From Pseudoips prasinana (lineage: Eukaryota > Arthropoda > Insecta > Lepidoptera > Nolidae): a stretch of DNA of 64,000 bases. Below, piece after piece: positions 52,065 to 63,953 of the stretch. The notes beneath the pieces are model-generated. The model saw only the letters and a list, made by a program, of their open reading frames with translations. It was not told the origin of the DNA and searched no databases. Each line of letters opens with the position of its first letter. The stretch's first letter is position 1. Both the position numbers and the translations under genes were made by a program. The stretch is taken from contig OX621264.1 of assembly GCA_951640165.1 (NCBI GenBank), forward strand, positions 4,779,001 to 4,843,000, in the 5' to 3' direction.

Positions 52065-52570
52065 AAATATCTAAAGATAATTTCACACACATTGCCGCCG
52101 CGAGTGTAGGTGTTGCTCCAAATTCCTCACAATTCATTCCAACTGATGGTTATCTGGAAGAGATCACTGTAAGCGATGAGACTTATTAATATTACTAATT
52201 TAATCTTTTAAATTCTGCTCTGTAAATGGTGTGCAATAAAGTGTATTTATCTTAACTTAAATCCTGGTGAATGAATTTTGGAAAACATCTCGGCATAGAT
52301 TGGAGACAATTTAGAACGAAGAACACGAGTTATTTTTAAAACTTTATGCACAATGTTGTATACCTTGTGGTGGACTTAATGCCGTAGGCATTTTCTCCCA
52401 GTCGACCTGAGGAGGTGCAGAGATTAAACAAAAGGTAGGTGCACTAAGTAGAAATTGGATAAATATTCGATAAATAATTAATTTAAATATATAGTTAAAT
52501 GTATATGTATATACATAAATATATAATATCTAATATATACAATACTATAATATACTATACATACATATAT
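52065..52570. other. No gene recognised
   Basis: Mixed composition, with a TATATA-rich stretch (52480-52580) immediately left of the next LINE. Confidence 0.4.
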
Positions 52571-52987
52571 AATTTCTATAAAGTGCCTGACCTGCCCCAA
52601 CCGGCATAGTGCTCGATAACCCCCCGCAACACAACCGTCACCCCGATCGCACCATTTGCGTCGCAGCTAAATCGAAAGCTTATGCAATTTAAACTATTGA
52701 AGACAGCACTCGGAACGCACCTCGTCAATAGTACCAACATATCAATACCAACGGCCACAGACCACTAACGTTATAGATAAGACGCATCAACTGGTGGACC
52801 TGTATTGATCTTGAGATCAGCAATATAACATAACTAAGCCTGTCAAATTGACTCCAAATTGATCCCGGCTTAAAAAGTAAATACAAAAAAAAAGAGAGGA
52901 GAAGAAAAAAAAAAAATACGCATTTCAAAACTTTAAAAGCTGAGATCCCACTTTAACCACGTAGTACAAATAATTACAACCCGGAAT

Positions 52988-54074
52988 ATGGATTGCGCAG
53001 GCTGCCTCAATACAGTACATAATAAAGAACATCTAGTTTGCAAAACATGTCACTCGCTGTACGATCTTCTCTGTGCAAACGTACGGATTACAAAATTTCA
53101 ACATATGAGTCTTGAGATGAAAACAACATGGCAATGTCCGGCTTGCTGCAATAAACGACCAAAGACTGACAACCAAAACACACCTGTTCGCGCTCAAGTA
53201 CCCAGCCACGATGGTGAGCACGAGTCCCTCCGAAACAAAACCACTCAAAAGAAATCATCACTTCTTAAAGATACCTCGGTCATCAACAATAGTTGTTCAT
53301 ACGACAGCGAGCATCTTATCCATGATAAATAGGGAAATAGTAAAAGCCCTCCGAGACGAATTACCATTCATACTGAAAAAAACGCTGGACTCCGAACTGC
53401 AACCACTGAAAACACAAATGGATGAGCTTGTACAAACTGTTGACTTCATCAGCAAACAGTATGATGAAATCGATAACCTCGTAAAGACCAGAGAAAAGGA
53501 AAATCAATATCTTAAAGTTCAAAACCTGGAATTAAATGCTAAAGTAACTGATCTAAAAGCACGCCTATCTACACTTGAGCAACTAAACAGAGAGTCAAAC
53601 GTTGAAATTCATGGAATACCCGAATTTAAATCGGAAAACATCGCTGTAACTGTATCCCAAATAGGAAAAGTTGTGGCAAGTCCAATAAACGATGGGGACA
53701 TCCTATCCTGCTTCCGAGTGGCTAAACTGGACCCTAAAAGTGATCGTCCACGCACCGTAGTTGTCAAACTGCGTAGTCCTCGCTGCCGCGATAATTTACT
53801 GGGTGCAGTAGCAAAATATAATAAAAGTAAAAGAGAACCTTTCCACAAATTGAATACTAGCGACATTGGTATTAGCGGAGAAAAGAAACCCATATTCCTT
53901 AGTGAACATCTCTCGCCTGAAAATAAATCGCTCCACGCTGCTACCAGAATTAAAGCCAGGAAAATGTCATATAAATTTGTATGGGTAAGAAATGGCAAGA
54001 TTCTTATTAAAAAAGACGAAACATCCCAGACTAAAGTGGTGAGTAGCCATGAATTTCTTGATAAAATTCAATAA
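52988..54074 (+). CDS. LINE ORF1 (zinc finger plus RRM-like), frameshifted
   Basis: Two overlapping frames: 52988-53332, then 53211-54074, joined by a shift near 53320. The first part has a PHD-like Cys pattern (CAGC, CKTC, WQCPACC; residues 3-58). The second has a coiled-coil (about MDELVQTVDFISKQYDEIDN) and an RRM-like region (NVEIHGIPE, FRVAKLDPKS, RPRTVVVKLRS). ORF1 proteins of this group bind element RNA and assist target-primed reverse transcription. Confidence 0.82.
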
Positions 54075-54097
54075 GAACTGGCTGGTAAATTTATGAT

Positions 54098-57004
54098 TTG
54101 TGCCCCAATACTAACAAATTCTCTAATTCAATTGAGATTTATTACCAGAATGTAAGAGGTCTGAACACAAAATCTCTCGATTTATATTTGAATGTCACAG
54201 TTAACAACTATCAAATAATCTGTTTAACGGAAACTTGGCTGACCTCATCAGTTCATGATCATGAATTGTTTGACGAACGATACGCAGTGTATAGACGTGA
54301 CAGAGAAACTAGCGGATTCCATTCTACCAAAGCAGGGGGAGGGGTGTTGATAGCGGTCTCCAAACAGCTACAATCCAGACGACTTCGTGAGCTTGAAAGT
54401 GATTGTGAAGACTTATGGATATCAGTAGACACTATAGATTCAGGTATAATAACGCCTGTGCTGATTTGCTGCGTCTACTTACCGCCACCTATTAAAATGC
54501 ACATTCTTGATCATTTCATTAATAACAGTAACAAAAATCTAGATATCCCTAAAAAAGCCCTCATTTTGGGAGATTTTAACTTAGGAAGTATTACATGGGC
54601 ACCTTTTTGCGATAACCTTGCCTCCTCAGAAGGTAATGCTAATGGAAGCTCACTCGCTGGTGCACTGATTAACTTCATGGCCCTGAATAATCTAAAGCAA
54701 TTTAACTTCCATCCTAATAACATGGGAAGAACGCTAGATCTCGTTCTTAGTAATATTTTGGTACATAAAATGGCAAGCGTTAGTTCACCGCTGTCTAAAC
54801 CTGACCCCTTACATCCATCGTTGGAATTTTGTTTATCGCCAGATGTGCCTGATTTTGTTAAACCCAATCATACACAAAAACTGAACTACTTTAAGGCTGA
54901 CTATGACGCAATAACCAAACAATTGGATAGCCTTGACTGGAATAAAAAGTTCTCAGGGTGTAAGGATACCGACCAAATGGTTGACATCTTCTATAGCTCA
55001 CTAATGAACATTATTCATACCCACGTTCCTAGAAAAACTAAACCAAATGATAAGTTTCCCATATGGTTCACCCCGGAACTCAAAAGAATGTTACGGGAAA
55101 AAAATAAATATCGTCTGGCATATAAAAAATACAAAAACCCTCGCGATATGCTAACATTTGAAATCCTAAGAGAACAATGTATAAGACACACGCGCAACTG
55201 TTACAATAACTACATGAGAAAACTAGAAGCTTCTATTAAGTCAAATACTAATCTCTTCTGGTCTCATATCAAAAACAAAAAGAAAAATAATGGATCCTAT
55301 CCAACACCAATGTTTCTTGACAATGAAATTGCTCATACCGGACCAGAAATTTGTAAGCTTTTCGCTCAAAATTTCTCATCAATGCATTCAGGTTTACGGT
55401 CACAGCCCAATCCACTGCCTCACAGTACACCCTGTAATACCGCTACTTACTTGTGCACACTTTCTTTTGCCAAACAAGATGTACTGACAGCCTTAAAAAG
55501 ACTTGAAAGATTTAAAGGTGCCGGCTCTGATGGCATTCCATCAGTTTATGCAAAGAGCTGTGCAATCTCCCTAACGGAACCGTAAACTTTAATTTTCAAC
55601 AGATCTTTAAGTACCGGGGAATTCCCTTCAAAGTGGAAAACCTCGCTTATTATACCAATTCCCAAATCAGGCGACAAAAATAAAATTAAAAATTATCGTC
55701 CGATCTCCATTATACCAATATTTGCTAAGGTATTTGAGTCTCTCCTATGCCCAATCATAACTAGTCACATAAAACATTTAATTATACCGCAGCAGCATGG
55801 TTTCGTGAAAGGAAGATCCACAGTCACTAATCTCATGGTTTACCACAACTATCTTGTACAACACTTGGACTCCCGTTCACCCGTCGATGTTGTATACACC
55901 GATTTCTCTAAGGCCTTTGACAGGGTTGACCACAGTATTTTACTGGCTAAACTATCACAGGTAGGATTTGGTAGTAACCTATTAAAATGGTGCTCGTCTT
56001 ATTTAAGTAACCGATGCTCGAAAGTAGTAATAAACGGTCACTCCTCACACTCTTTTCTGTTGAAATCTGGCGTACCTCAAGGCTCAAACTTAGCCCCTAT
56101 ATTATGTAACATCTTTATGAATGACATTTTGTACTGCTTCAAACACAGTAGGTTCTTCTTGTATGCAGACGACCTTAAAATAGGAAGGGCGATCCGGTCG
56201 CCTTTAGACACAAACCTCTTACAAGAAGATATTGACCGACTTGTGCAGTGGTGCGATGCAAATGCCATGATACTTAATACAGAGAAGTGTTTCTTTATTA
56301 AATTTAACAGAAACAAAACTGTACAGCCTAGTAAGTATGTCATAAATAGTACTGTCCTTGCTGAGGTTAACGAAATTAAGGATCTGGGAGTGATCTTCGA
56401 CAAACAACTCTTATTTAACACACACATTGACAAAATGACAGCTAAAGGCTTTAAATTACTTGGTTTCGTAATTAGAAATTGTAAAGACTTCAAAAATCCT
56501 TCAACCAAAACTCTCTTATTTAATACACTGGTAAGAAGTTGTACAGAATATTGTAGCAATATATGGAACCCCCACTATGACATATACAAAAAAAAAATTG
56601 AAAAAATTCAGAAACGCTTTCTTTGGCACTTGTGCTACAGTACAAACACTGCAAAACATATTACAAGTTACAATGATCAGCTTAAATATTTTAAAATGAC
56701 TTCTTTGTCCGACAGAAGAGAAATTCTCGATCAATCATTTCTGTACAAATTAATGAATGGAGATGTGGACTGCTCCGAGCTATTATGCGAAATAAAAATA
56801 AATGCACCCTTTAAAAATCCTCGCCCAAATTCTTACAACCTTTTCCACATAAAATGCAGTAAAACCAACTTGGCCAAGTTCTCACCTTTAAACAGAATTC
56901 CATACCAATACAATAAATTGGCAAAGTCAGGCTCCATTGACATATTTATGGACAAGTTTACTAAATACAATCGGTCCATCAGGGCTCACTACTATTATAA
57001 TTGA
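54098..57004 (+). CDS. LINE ORF2 endonuclease/reverse transcriptase, one in-frame stop
   Basis: One frame of 969 codons including the terminator; the sole internal lesion is TAA at 55583-55585. APE endonuclease residues about 10-240 (YYQNVRGLN, LTETWL, LILGDFNL). RT about 440-740: GSDGIPSVY, IPIPKSGDKN, NYRPISI, QHGFVKGRST, YTDFSKAFDRV, GVPQGSNLAPILC, catalytic YADD (56162-56173). The C-terminal thumb/end region is complete to the stop at 57004. No ATG opens the frame; it opens after TAA at 54086, so the original start is altered or lost. Confidence 0.88.
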
Positions 57005-57639
57005 CCTTATCCAGTTTGATTTAATGAAATGTATTTAATGTAATTTATTTTTTTGTTGAATGTAATTTATTTTAGTTTAATTTAAGTTAATTTATTTTTA
57101 TATTATAATTTAAAATGAATATTTGTCACTATTGTAACAGCTATGGTATTATCCTGGTTTTTTTTTTTTTTTTTTACTTAGTTTCTATTTTAATACTGAT
57201 TTTTAATTCAATTCTATATTTTTATCAATGCTCTTATGATAATACCGTTCCTATTTTCCATGTTATGTTTACTAAATTTAATTTAATTTTAACCTAATTT
57301 ATATTCAATTGTTCATGTCTACTATTTACTTGCTCTGTAACAATATACCTACCCACATTGGAAATGATACTATTGTAACTCTGACTTTACTTTAAACTAA
57401 ATTTTAAGAAATTATGTGTCCACTAATGTTTTAAAATTACAGTCAGATTTTTTTTTTTTTTCTTATTCTACGTATTTATAAACTTGTATGTATAACTTAC
57501 TATCTAAATGCTGTGGATATCTGTAATTGTTACAACACAAGGAATGTATATTTAAATAACTTACTGTCATAAATATCTCTGTGTATGTAATGTTGATATT
57601 CCTTAATAAATAAAATTAAAAAAATTAAAAAAAAATTAT

Positions 57640-60010
57640 TAGGTAGGGAAAGCACAATTCTGCTTACAAGTTATTTAGGATGTGCTCTCTTAGTTTCCTT
57701 TTGAATGAGAAGCGGCTTTTGCCCAACCTGATTTCGTCAGGCAGCGCATTCCACAGATGAATAGACTAGACAAAAGAGGAAGAGTGAATAAAGTCGGAAT
57801 GGTGAGGCGAGCAATGAAGAAGGCGGTAATAAGTAGATCGGAGAGTTTTCTCGTGATTATTCCCCAGAAATTGGTAGTGATTACTTAAGTAAGAAGGTGA
57901 AGAGGGAGAGTCCAGTATAGAATAACGAGTAGTTAAAGCTCTCAAAGAACGCCTTTTTTTTTACGTGGTGGAAATGCGTTACGCATGCCCGCCGCTTGGG
58001 GAGGCGACGGGGTATGTGGGACTCGCCGGGCTAGTCCCGGGATACGCACTAAAACCACCATGGTAACCAGCCTCACAATGCCTGTAGCGGGGGCTCTGGG
58101 TACTCGTGAACGATCTCGCCAGTACCCCCCCTGTACACTGAGCGTCTGAGACTCTCCTCCGGGGACGGGAGGGGCCTCCCCAGCACGCACAAGCGCGTTT
58201 AGGCAACCTGAGCTACAGCAGGTTACCTCTTCCCGGGACCGCTTATATAAGACGAGTGGAGTGCCCCTCCTCCAAACGCCAGCGGTCTCAGGGGCGGCGT
58301 CAGGCCGGGGAGAAGCCAGCCGGACGCCGCATACTTTCTCGCGCTGAGATTAGCTCCCAGCGCCGGCGCCGATGAAGCGGACATTAGCGTCAATATCCAG
58401 TTCATCGGCGCCGTCTCGTTCTCCTACGGGAGGGATCGTTGCGCTCCCTCTCACGCTCGGCGGCCTCCTTCTTGAGCATAACAGCTTCACAGAAGGAGGT
58501 CACCGCGTTCCATCCGGTTGTCGCCGCCAGCATAGCCGAAACCACTGCTGGCAGCGAGAGGTCCAATCCTATTTCAGCGACCAGGTCTCGCCTCTCGGGG
58601 GCCCAGGCTGGGCACTCCTCGAGTATATGTTGGGCCGAGTCCGGGCCCTCAAAGAACGCCTATGGCGAATAGGCAACCATTATAATTTCGTACGGTAGAA
58701 GGACACATGGTCGTACTTGCGGAGATTAAAGACGAATCGAATGCAGTTATTCAGGAGTCGGTCAAGTTTATTGAGATGATCTGCATTCACGTCAAAGTAG
58801 CATACATCACCATCGTCGATTATAGGAAAAATTAAATCGGAACGAGCGTTACTTTTGTTTTCCACGGCAAGAAATGTTCGAGCCGATAAAGAGATCGCAG
58901 GATTCCGGTGACCCTCTGACTTACACTTCCGATTTGTTTTTGCCAGCTAAGTGTACAATTAAATATTATATTATTATTATTATTAAAAAAAAAAAGAAAA
59001 TTCCCAGTGACAATTAAAATTCCCATGTCTTTAATATTAGGGCTTATACAAATCGTAGTACTGTCATATACAACTGTTGCGAGGCTGTCAAAGTATACTC
59101 TGCTGATCATACGGGAACTTCTTGGTATAGTGGCGTGGCATTTTGAAGCGTTAACACTAAGACCAAACCTATCAGACCAATCTTTTATCAATGCCAAGTC
59201 ACTATTTATTTGGTCGATCACTGCGGAGAGGTTCTCCAGGCTTGCTTGAGCATAAAGTTGAAGGTCATCGGCATAATGGTACGCACCCTGAAGGTTACGA
59301 CTGAGAACATTTATAAACAAATAAAATAGTAGAGGAGAGAGAATACCGCATTGAGGTACACCTGAGGTAACGTTACACCAATTAGATGTAGATTCACCAA
59401 TTTGAACCGATTAAAGGCGATCTCGAAGGTAGGATGAAAACCACTCCAATGCTTCGTCAGAGATCATAAGATGGGATAGGATGGCTAAAAGGATATCGTG
59501 ACTGACGGTATTGAATGCATTGGAGAAACCGACCAGAACCAAGACTGTGATCTTGGTATCCTCCATGCCAGCTCCAATATCGCCAGTCACTTTAAGGAGT
59601 GCGGTGGTGGTACTGTGACCAGGTCTTAACCCCGATTGTAGTGGACCTATGAGGTTGTTCATGAGAACGAAGCGAGAAAGTTTTATGAATGCAGGATTCG
59701 AGTACTTTGGAAAGGAAAGGAAGAATGGATATTGGACGGTAGTGAATAGGACAGGAATGATTTGAGGTTTTAGGGAGTGGGTGGACTAGGGTTTTACGTC
59801 ATGATGACGGGAATGAACCGGAAGTGAGGGAAAATTAACAATATGAGTAATTGCAGGGACGATGTGGTCTAGGATAGAAATGATCATGCGTCTACCGATT
59901 TTATCGCAACCCACGGCGTTGGATTTAATAGACAGGATTATATTTTTTAGTTATGTTGGCTTTAAGGGGGGCAATTGACTGTGGTTTCTCTGCACAGATT
60001 AGAGATTACA
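57640..60010 (-). mobile_element. Jockey-like LINE, 5'-truncated, frameshifted, split by R1 fragment
   Basis: Read on the - strand from 60010: CDKIGRRMIISILDHIVPAI, LPKTSNHSCP..YRPISILP, a frame break, QSGLRPGHSTTTALLKVTGD, VLVGFSNAFNTVSHDILLAI, a gap, MFINVLSRNL, YADDLQLYAQ (RT active site, about 59262-59273), KDWSDRFGLSVNASKC, DVNADHLNKLDRLLNNCIRF, and a C-terminal end near 57700. Several frameshifts; clearly dead. Confidence 0.85.
57954..58647 (-). mobile_element. R1-clade LINE 3' fragment, 694 bp, with 13-bp target duplication
   Basis: CTCAAAGAACGCC flanks both sides (57941-57953 and 58648-58660). The poly(T) at 57954-57960 marks the 3' end. The reverse strand encodes the ORF2 C-terminus AQHILEECPAWAPERRDL, FCEAVMLKKEAAERERER and a final Arg-rich run (58370-58647), as in R1/TRAS/SART-type elements, followed by a GC-rich 3' UTR. 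5'-truncated. Confidence 0.88.
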
Positions 60011-60915
60011 CATGGAAAGTAGTCAAGCGGTGTTAAAATACATGAATTGGACGCAACGCACGTTAAGCAAATAGAGCACTGGTTTTAAAAACTTTGACTA
60101 ATAAAATTCTTATCATTTTTCCAACTTCCGTAAAGACCTCAAGTATGTAGCTTCCTACTCGTATTCGATTTCATAGGAACACTCGCATACTGTCCATTTC
60201 AATATCAAAAACCACACGTAAAACGTTGATAGTAGGTATTATTGTGTTTGGTAGAATGCCAAATGGAAGGCGTTCGTTTGACTTTGACTTAACATTTTCA
60301 GGTTTAGTTTCAAATACACAAATTATTTTGAGATAGCACGACCGGGTATTGTGTTTGTTGTGGTGTAGTGTTTCGTTGAGATGCGTGGGCGCAGGCGTCC
60401 GTCGCGTCGCGTCTGCACTCCTCGCGGTGGCCCGGGTGCGTTAGAATGTATTAACAAATTTAAATATTTTCAGGAATATTTAATTAGGCCATACTACCTA
60501 AAATATTTATTCGCAGTACAAAATATTATGAGTGCGTTTAATATTAATTTACCATATATTTTGCCTTATAAACTATCTTCCAATATAGGTATACTATTAG
60601 CATATTCGTCGGAAGTCTCTGAACAGACTCCGGGCTCAGGTTGGTCGAAGTAAGGAAAACTCAATACTCAATCATTTATTGCTTCCATAATGTATAACAG
60701 ATGGTATAATCTTATAACTATGTAACAATTATGTACCCTGTCGGGTACAGCATAGTAGAAGAGAGGAAGAAGGCTTTTTGTTAATAATAAAAAGTTTTAG
60801 AATTTATGCTATTTGTAAGAATTATTAAGTATGCCAAATTTGAATTAAAAAATGTCAAGATTTAAAGCGAAAAGATTATCAGAATAATATTAGAATGTCA
60901 AGATCTATAGAATTA
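60011..60915. other. No gene recognised
   Basis: Contains a short GC-rich piece (60380-60440, GCGTCGCGTCTGCACTCCTC) and otherwise AT-rich sequence. The 90-codon frame at 60381 has no family features. Confidence 0.4.
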
Positions 60916-60919
60916 TTTC

Positions 60920-61210
60920 TTTGAGTCCAAGTATTCTTTAACAGTATAATAGCTTTTCTGTAATAAGAAAAGCTTTAGATTTTTAATAAAAGTATTATCC
61001 TTTTTTCTTTTTTTAATTCTTCTGGAAGTTTATTATAAACTTTTATTGACATGACCAACGGGCTTGTAGAGTGCATAGATAGATGGGATGTTGGTAAATT
61101 TAATCTATTCCCATGCCTAAGTGTAAAATTAGATTGTAAATTTTCTCTTTTGGTGTAGTATTCTGGATGCTGCCGAACAAACTTACAAATTTCCAGGATA
61201 TAGATACTTG
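60920..61210 (-). pseudogene. LINE ORF2 C-terminal end (CR1/Jockey-like)
   Basis: Reverse translation gives KKRKKDNTFIKNLKLFLLQ, KSYYTVKEYLDSK and a stop near 60920, paralogous to the end at 50228. Upstream frames are broken. Confidence 0.6.
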
Positions 61211-61244
61211 GTATAAAAACCTGCTCAGGTAGGGATTTTTAAAC

Positions 61245-61400
61245 GTTTCCAACGTAGAGTGCAAGTGCGGTTCTGTCCCTCAAACTATGGCACACTTGTT
61301 AACGTGTCCTGCGTGCCCTAATACCTGCACGTTACAAGAACTAACGGACTTTACTGACAACGCTCAACTCGTAGCCAAATTCTGGGTTGACTTAATTTAG
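61245..61400 (+). pseudogene. LINE C-terminal Cys-rich fragment (Jockey-like)
   Basis: Plus-strand NVECKCGSVPQTMAHLLTCP, ACPNTCTLQELTD, AKFWVDLI and a stop. It matches the order of the end of the LINE at 22297-23133 (CECGVSPQSMAHLFVCPSCP). Confidence 0.7.
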
Positions 61401-62065
61401 ATTGCAATCGACACGCTAAGAAGAAGAAGAACCATATTATTAGTATAACGTATTTTCATTATCAATCTACCAAAATAGTAGGATTTTACTGAACGTGGTC
61501 ATACTGCGAATTTTGTTTTTATTAATCATCATCTGTTTGTGATCTCGGGCAATACCACTATGACGATGACGTCATGTTATTTATATAATTTTAGCTCATT
61601 CAATCTACATTTATAATGAAATATTCGTTTAAGACAGGATTGTTTTGTATCTTATAATCACTTAATGCTAATTAAACGAACTTAAATATAATTTTAAGTA
61701 TCTATAAGAGTGACTTGCATAGCTTGGGATTTAATGAAATCTTCCTAGAAAATGTGATCATTACTCACATACTAGTCTCGATGGAATGTGAATTAAATTA
61801 TTTGCTTTTGTGGATAACCAACCACAACTCCGCCTGGGCCAAGGCAAGGCCGTCAAACGAAGGAAATTGTACGGTGAAAAGAAAGCCCACAGTTTTGCAG
61901 TTACAGTGTAATTTGGTGTGTGTTAATATCAATTTGAGTCATAATCGAAACAGAAGAAGACGACGAAGTATAAAACTTGGAGGTTAGCTGCTTTTTAACA
62001 CTACTTACGGTAAGATTAATTTATTATTTACAATTAATAATAATAAATATAATAATAATATAATA
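61400..62065. other. No gene recognised
   Basis: AT-rich; the 90-codon frame at 61715 has an Arg-rich end but no family features. Confidence 0.4.
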
Positions 62066-62071
62066 TCTAGG

Positions 62072-62308
62072 GACAATGTCACACAGATCATCCTAGCCCC
62101 AAACTATGCAAAGCTTGTACTATGGGTACCAGGTGACGATATACATACTTATATAGATAGATAAATACTTAAATACATAGAAAATATCCATGACTCAGAA
62201 ACAAATATTCGTGCTCATCACACAAATATTCGCACTTACCGGGATTCGAACCCAAGACCACCAGCTTCGTAGGCAGGAGCACTACCAACTAGGCTACGGT
62301 GACCGTCA
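62072..62308 (-). repeat. tRNA-derived SINE, family C, fullest copy
   Basis: Minus-strand head with TAGCCTAGTTGGTAGTGCTC and GGGTTCGAATCCCGG (62235-62308); the body ends near GGGACAATGTC at 62072. Matches 945-1112. Confidence 0.82.
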
Positions 62309-62317
62309 AATAATGTC

Positions 62318-62678
62318 CTACTAGCCGAATTTCGGCCACGGCGGCCAGTCTCAACAGAGAATAGCCATCTGTGCGGGACATATTATAGTGCTCAAGTGTG
62401 TGCGCAAACACAGGAGCACATTCTATTCCATACTCTCATGATCCAATGGGACGACTAGCGACACGACCGGAAAGAGGTCAGGCACAGGACCGACGGCTTT
62501 ACGCTCTCCGAGGCACGGGGGTATAATACCGCCAACTCCCAGACTTCGGGCTGATGCTGAAAAATTTTCTTTTTACAGAAAAGTCCCAAAATTACTCTTG
62601 GCTCGACCCGGGATTTGAACCCAGGCCCTCGTTATCTGCGGGTGAACACGCTACCGCTAGATCAACGAGGCAGTCGTT
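62318..62678 (-). repeat. tRNA-derived SINE, family B
   Basis: Full copy in minus orientation, with head GATCTAGCGGTAGC and GGGTTCAAATCCCGG near 62600-62675. It faces the plus copy at 62806 across 128 bp. Confidence 0.85.
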
Positions 62679-62805
62679 AATATTTTTTATTATTTTATTT
62701 TATTTACAATTATACAATAGATGACGAACGCAGTTACTCAGTTAACCGGCATTCTGATATAAAGGTTGCGGATTCGATCCTCGCACAAGACAAATACTTA
62801 CTAGT

Positions 62806-63172
62806 GTTTGACTGCCTAGTTGGTCTAGCGGTAACGTGTTTACCCGCAAAGAACGAGGTCCTGGGTTCAAAACCCGGGTCGGGCCAAAAGTGGTTTTGGG
62901 ACTCTTCTGTAAAAAGAAAAATCACTCCGAAGTCTAGGAGTTGGCGGTATTATACCCCCGTGCCTCGGAGAGCACGTAAAGCCGTCGGTCCTGTACCTGA
63001 CTTCTTTCCGGTCATGTCGCTAGTCATCCCATCGGATCATGAGAGTGATGGAATAGAAAGGGCCCCTGTGTTTGCGCACACACTTGTGCACTATAATATG
63101 TCCCGCGCAATTGGCTAATCTCCATTGAGACTGGCCGCTGTGGTTGAAATACGGCCGGGAGGACATCATGGT
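62806..63172 (+). repeat. tRNA-derived SINE, family B, best copy
   Basis: Head 62806-62885: A-box-like TAGTTGGTCTAGCGGTAACG and B box GGGTTCAAAACCCGG. Body CTCGGAGAGCACGTAAAGCC, GGATCATGAGAGTGATGG, GTTTGCGCACACACTTGTGC. Ends at GGGAGGACATCATGG. Confidence 0.85.
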
Positions 63173-63235
63173 GTACAATAAAGAGTATTCTATTCTAAAT
63201 ATATATATTATATTTATGTCCATTGTCTTCCATAG

Positions 63236-63380
63236 ATAGTATGGACGCCAGCACATCCAGCTAACCCAATCTGTTAAATTTCTTTTATATATTTTCAACT
63301 TTAACACATGAGGCATAAAGTTCACTTTCAATTGAAGAAATTTGACAGATCGGCGTAGCTTGATGTACTAGCGTCTGTAC
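63236..63380. mobile_element. MITE (GTACAGACGCCAGCA family)
   Basis: Left end TGGACGCCAGCACATCCAGC and right end CTAGCGTCTGTAC, inverted, about 145 bp; same family as 19298-19438. Confidence 0.72.
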
Positions 63381-63384
63381 AAGG

Positions 63385-63953
63385 TTAGATTTGATTTGGG
63401 ATAGATGGCGCTGTATGATTTATCCCAGATATATTACTAGCTATCTCGGCGAACTTCGTACCGCCATATTTATCCCGTCAATAATGTCTCTGCCAATAAA
63501 GTCTAATTTAAAAAATATTTTGATGCATTGTAATGTACAAAAGTTTTCGTAATTCCTTCCGGAGAGAACCAAAAAAGGCCTCACAGACTCCTGTCTCATT
63601 CGCACACTCACTTTTGTAAAATATATTATTAATCGGTATTTTTTTCAATAGGTAGAAATACCAGTATTATCAAAGGCAAAGTAAAAATTATAAATAAAAC
63701 AAAAAAAAACATAGTAAGATACAGATTATAAATCATCAATTCACTATCCATATTAATAAAAAATATTGAAAGCAATAAAGATATCATATTAGTTGTTGTC
63801 CATATTTATTCAGCACAAAAAAAATAGGTCTGTTTGAATTTTATTTATTACATAAAATAAAATTGAAATTATATTCATTCAAATAAAATTATATTTCTTT
63901 TATACTCTTTAGTAGCCTGTTAAAATCTAATGTGTTGTTGTTTTTATTTACAG
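63385..63953. other. AT-rich stretch before the last exon
   Basis: No repeat shared with the rest of the window. Ends in a good polypyrimidine tract and CAG. Confidence 0.4.

Larger units (their letters stand above)
52570..57632 (+). mobile_element. Nearly intact two-ORF LINE (Jockey/CR1 group)
   Basis: 5' UTR from about 52570 (GTGCCTGACCTGCCCCAACC), ORF1, ORF2, a 600-bp AT-rich 3' UTR and an A-rich tail ATTAAAAAAATTAAAAAAAA at 57616-57632. The whole order is preserved; the visible lesions are one ORF1 frameshift and one ORF2 stop. The 5' boundary is approximate and I found no target duplication. Confidence 0.85.
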
